A stretch of 64,000 nucleotides of DNA, taken from assembly GCF_026616195.1 (NCBI RefSeq), contig NZ_JANHDH010000001.1, positions 744,001-808,000 of the forward strand, in the 5' to 3' direction. Numbering within the stretch: the stretch's first letter is position 1; the number at the start of each line of letters is the position of its first letter. The DNA comes from Haloarchaeobius amylolyticus (GTDB lineage: Archaea; Halobacteriota; Halobacteria; Halobacteriales; Natrialbaceae). The notes beneath the pieces were generated by a model. It was not told the origin of the DNA and searched no databases. It was given only the letters and a program-made list of their open reading frames with translations. The translations under genes were made by a program, and so were the position numbers. Positions 61,873-64,000 of this stretch are shown here, piece by piece.

Positions 61873-62586
61873 ATGGCGACGACTGGCCCCGACGCGCGGG
61901 ACGAGCGCGACGCGACGGCCGACCTGACGCCCGTGATGGAGGACTACCTCCGGCAGATCTACACCCTCGAACGGGCCGCCGAGGGCCGGGTGTCGAACGC
62001 CGACCTCGCCGACCGCCTCGGCGTCAGTCGCCCCTCGGTCACCAGCATGTTCGAGGTGCTGGCCGACCGCGGCCTCATCGACCGCGAGCCGTACCGGCCG
62101 GTCGTCCTCACCCCTGACGGTGAACGCGCAGCCCTCCGTATCGTCCGCAGACACCGCCTCGTCGAGACGCTGCTCACCGAGCACTTCGGCTTCGCCATCA
62201 GCGAGGTCGACGCCGAGGCGGACGCGCTGGAACACCACATCAGCGACCGACTCTGCGAGGAGATCGACCGCGTGCTCGGCCACCCCGCGGTCGACCCCCA
62301 CGGCGACCCCATCCCGGACGCGAGCCTCGAACTCCGCGGTGAGTCAGCGGCCGTCTCGCTGGTCGACGTCGCCGAGGGAACTGCCGCCGAGGTGACCCGC
62401 ATCGGCACGCAGGACGAGGAGACCCTCTCGTACCTGGTCGCCGCCGGCATCGAACCGGGTGCCAGACTCACGGTCGCGGAGGTCGCCCCCTTCGGGATGG
62501 TGACGGTCGACGTCGCTGGCGAGGAGGGAGCAGAGAGCCTCCCGGAACCCCTCGCGACGCAGGTCCTCGTTCGCGTCGACGAGTAG
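61873..62586 (+). CDS. DtxR-family metal-dependent repressor
   Basis: A 237-residue regulator. The winged helix (about 18-75: MEDYLRQIYTLE, DLADRLGVSRPSVTSMFEVLADRGLI) is followed by the metal-binding/dimerisation domain (RRHRLVETLLTEHFGF, DALEHHISDRLCEEIDR with the C/E/H ligand region) and a C-terminal SH3/FeoA-like domain (about 145-237). It is the last gene of the transporter operon and the obvious candidate to bind the palindromes at 58919-58963. Metal (Mn, Fe or Zn) not determined. Confidence 0.93.
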   Translation: MATTGPDARDERDATADLTPVMEDYLRQIYTLERAAEGRVSNADLADRLGVSRPSVTSMFEVLADRGLIDREPYRPVVLTPDGERAALRIVRRHRLVETLLTEHFGFAISEVDAEADALEHHISDRLCEEIDRVLGHPAVDPHGDPIPDASLELRGESAAVSLVDVAEGTAAEVTRIGTQDEETLSYLVAAGIEPGARLTVAEVAPFGMVTVDVAGEEGAESLPEPLATQVLVRVDE

Positions 62587-62589
62587 CGT

Positions 62590-62877
62590 TCAGGTCACCC
62601 GCGTCTCGACCGCCTCGAACAGCCGCGAGGCGACGTAGATGCAGGCGAGGAAGACGGCCACGCTGACGAGTACGACGGCGAGGAGCCCGACCGCGACCGC
62701 TGGCGTGTCGACCTGCCCGGCGAACCGGGGACGGTTCGACAGGCGGACGAGGAACAGCAGTACCTCGAAGCCGGCCGCGAGTCCCGCGACCAGCGCCAGC
62801 ACGACGGTCGCGACGCCGGTGACGACGCCGACGGCTTCGTGCGCCAGCGACCGCTCGTCGTCGCCATCGTCGGCCAT
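62590..62877 (-). CDS. Small two-helix membrane protein
   Basis: A 95-residue protein, not recognised. An acidic start (DDGDDERS) precedes a helix at about 18-43 (VTGVATVVLALVAGLAAGF) and another at about 60-85 (VAVGLLAVVLVSVAVFLACI). It converges with the DtxR-like gene only three bases from its stop. Confidence 0.65.
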   Translation of the reverse strand: MADDGDDERSLAHEAVGVVTGVATVVLALVAGLAAGFEVLLFLVRLSNRPRFAGQVDTPAVAVGLLAVVLVSVAVFLACIYVASRLFEAVETRVT

Positions 62878-62930
62878 GGTGGCCTCTGTCGTGGGGTCGA
62901 CAAAAACGTTGGCAGTCGCTGGCCGGCGGC

Positions 62931-63170
62931 TTACTCGGGGTCGTCCGTTCGCGCAGAGTCTGGCGTCTGCTCGCGGTCGGCGGGCTCGTCGTCCGCTTCG
63001 TCATCAGCCTCGACGACGACCGGGCCGCCACACTCCGGGCACTCGCCCTCGTGTTCGTAGAACCCTGCCTCGCACTCCGTACAGCGATACGTGGCGTGCG
63101 CCTCCTTCGCCTCGCGGGCCTCCTCGGTGAGACGGCCGACCCGCCGTCCGAACTTCCGGAACAGTCCCAT
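62931..63170 (-). CDS. Small zinc-ribbon protein
   Basis: A 79-residue protein. The basic N-terminus (GLFRKFGRRVGRLTEEAREAK) may contact nucleic acid or membrane. A rubredoxin-like ribbon follows with CTEC at about 30-33 and CPEC at about 44-47, then an acidic tail. It resembles the CPxCG-type small zinc-finger proteins of haloarchaea. Role unknown. Confidence 0.72.
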   Translation of the reverse strand: MGLFRKFGRRVGRLTEEAREAKEAHATYRCTECEAGFYEHEGECPECGGPVVVEADDEADDEPADREQTPDSARTDDPE

Positions 63171-63368
63171 GCATGGTCAGACGGGCGCTTCGCAGATAAG
63201 TGCAGGAGCACACCGGGGACGCCGAGACGATGTGTCGCTCCGGCATCGACCGACCCCCCAGCAGGCGCGAAAAATCCTTATTCGAGCCTGTCCCCTCCGC
63301 TCCTGTGAGGCACTGACACGCATGACCGGGGCGGTTGCTCCGGCCGGCAGGGTCCTCGAGGGGGAGAC

Positions 63369-63977
63369 ATGAGCCAAGAGCTACGACGGGAATGGTTCGA
63401 ATCGCACAGTCGCGTGAACGCCGGCGTCGCATGGGTCCTCACCGCCCTCCTGGTACTGGCGACGCTGTCCAGCCTGCTCCGGTTCAGGGTGGTCGACGTG
63501 GTCCTCGGGCTGAGTGCGGTGCTGATCGCGGTCGCGCCGGCACTCGTCTCGCGGTCGTGGACGACGACCGTCCCCTGGCCACTGCTGTTGCTCGCCGTGG
63601 TGCCACTGCTCGGCGGCGCGTTCGAGACGACCGCCTTCGTCGGGATGGTGGTCACCGGCGTCGGTATCGCCGGCCTCGGCATGCTGCTCGTCGCGACGCT
63701 CCAGCTGGTCACCACGGTCCGGATGACGGCCGCGGTCGCGGTCGCGTTCACCGTCCTCACGACGCTGGCGTTCGCCGGCTACTGGGCGGTCGGGTCGGCT
63801 CTCTCGGCGACCTACCTCGGGACCGGGTTCGTCGCGACCAACACCGAGCTGATGCAGGTGTTCACCGCGGCCCTGCTCGGCGGCGTCGTCGGTGGGCTCG
63901 TCTTCCGGTGGTACTTCCGCAGACAGCTCGGGCTCCCGGCCCCGGGCGCGACCCCCGCCGAGGGTGAGGTCGCATGA
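63369..63977 (+). CDS. Membrane protein, first gene of a repeated two-gene module (copy B)
   Basis: A 202-residue protein with five or six helices and a short cytosolic tail. It is a paralog of the gene at 51514: NAGVAWVLTALLVLA against NAALAWLLVVLVGLT, PWPLLLLAVVPLLGG against PWEVLLLAALPVIGR, VTTVRMTAAVAV against FTSVRMTVGFAI, TYLGTG against IYLGTP. A TATA-like cttattcg near 63280 implies a leader of about 60 nt. Its stop overlaps the start of the following gene. Confidence 0.78.
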   Translation: MSQELRREWFESHSRVNAGVAWVLTALLVLATLSSLLRFRVVDVVLGLSAVLIAVAPALVSRSWTTTVPWPLLLLAVVPLLGGAFETTAFVGMVVTGVGIAGLGMLLVATLQLVTTVRMTAAVAVAFTVLTTLAFAGYWAVGSALSATYLGTGFVATNTELMQVFTAALLGGVVGGLVFRWYFRRQLGLPAPGATPAEGEVA

Positions 63978-64000
63978 GCGTCGCGCGCCGCGTCGGGCTC
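63974..64000 (+). CDS. Start of a downstream gene, cut by the window edge (module copy B, gene 2)
   Basis: Nine codons are visible (MSVARRVGL). The ATG overlaps the previous stop as ATGA, exactly as at 52164. By position it is expected to be the counterpart of the YjdF-like gene there; too little sequence is present to verify this. Confidence 0.5.

Overview
The window looks like chromosomal DNA of a halophilic archaeon (class Halobacteria). GC is very high, roughly 70% by eye. Predicted proteins are strongly acidic (Asp/Glu-rich tails and linkers). Many genes have a TATA-like box centred about 27 bases before the start codon and little room for a leader, as expected for leaderless haloarchaeal transcripts. 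Haloarchaeal marker families occur throughout: halocyanin, dodecin, TrmB, Cdc48 with an Hsp20-like partner, Lsm-L37e, archease-RtcB and GINS-PriS. The genus cannot be fixed from this sequence alone. I count 66 protein genes (one cut by the right edge) and one tRNA gene. I see no rRNA, CRISPR array or complete insertion sequence.

Left third (1-22.7 kb): mainly housekeeping genes. These are an M42 aminopeptidase, the Lsm/L37e overlap operon, purF, an acetyltransferase, a DUF420/halocyanin pair, and a surface protein in which a type IV pilin N-terminus carries PA14-PKD-PA14 modules. tRNA-Leu(GAG), the MBF1 transcription factor, an AlaX-type tRNA editing protein, an HTH regulator and an acyl-CoA dehydrogenase follow. 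Two diverged paralogous genes (11617-12540 and 13508-14362) flank a low-GC island of about 1 kb holding an orphan gene. Next come cysE, a HAD hydrolase, panB, an alpha/beta hydrolase and the Hsp20-like/Cdc48 operon, then an acetyltransferase and a beta-propeller lipoprotein.

Middle (22.7-38.3 kb): an APC transporter with two universal stress domains, a PAS histidine kinase, a Bcp peroxiredoxin, a MOSC protein, the replication pair PriS-GINS, another acetyltransferase, the DUF502-archease-RtcB group for RNA ligation, a hidden 30-residue membrane microprotein, an eIF2B-like/ribose-1,5-bisphosphate isomerase, a TrmB regulator, a mechanosensitive channel and a small UspA protein.

Right part (38.3-64 kb): three consecutive 5'-nucleotidase-like metallophosphatases on the minus strand, followed by two paralogous beta-rich proteins of unknown function. 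An aminotransferase of the alanine-glyoxylate type lies divergent to a giant FAD/FeS dehydrogenase of the glycolate/D-lactate type, suggesting linked two-carbon or lactate metabolism. Membrane genes, dodecin, an IscA-type protein, a REC-PAS-PAS protein and hisD follow. At about 59 kb a metal uptake operon (lipoprotein, ATPase, permease, DtxR-like repressor) starts from a promoter whose TATA box is embedded in a perfect inverted repeat. A large lipoprotein gene with a Vps62-like look is transcribed divergently from the same control region. The window ends in a second copy of a two-gene membrane module first seen at 51.5-52.8 kb.

Most promising for new biology: the shared control region of the metal operon and the divergent Vps62-like lipoprotein, the triplicated cytoplasmic nucleotidases, the unknown paralog pairs, and the repeated membrane module.
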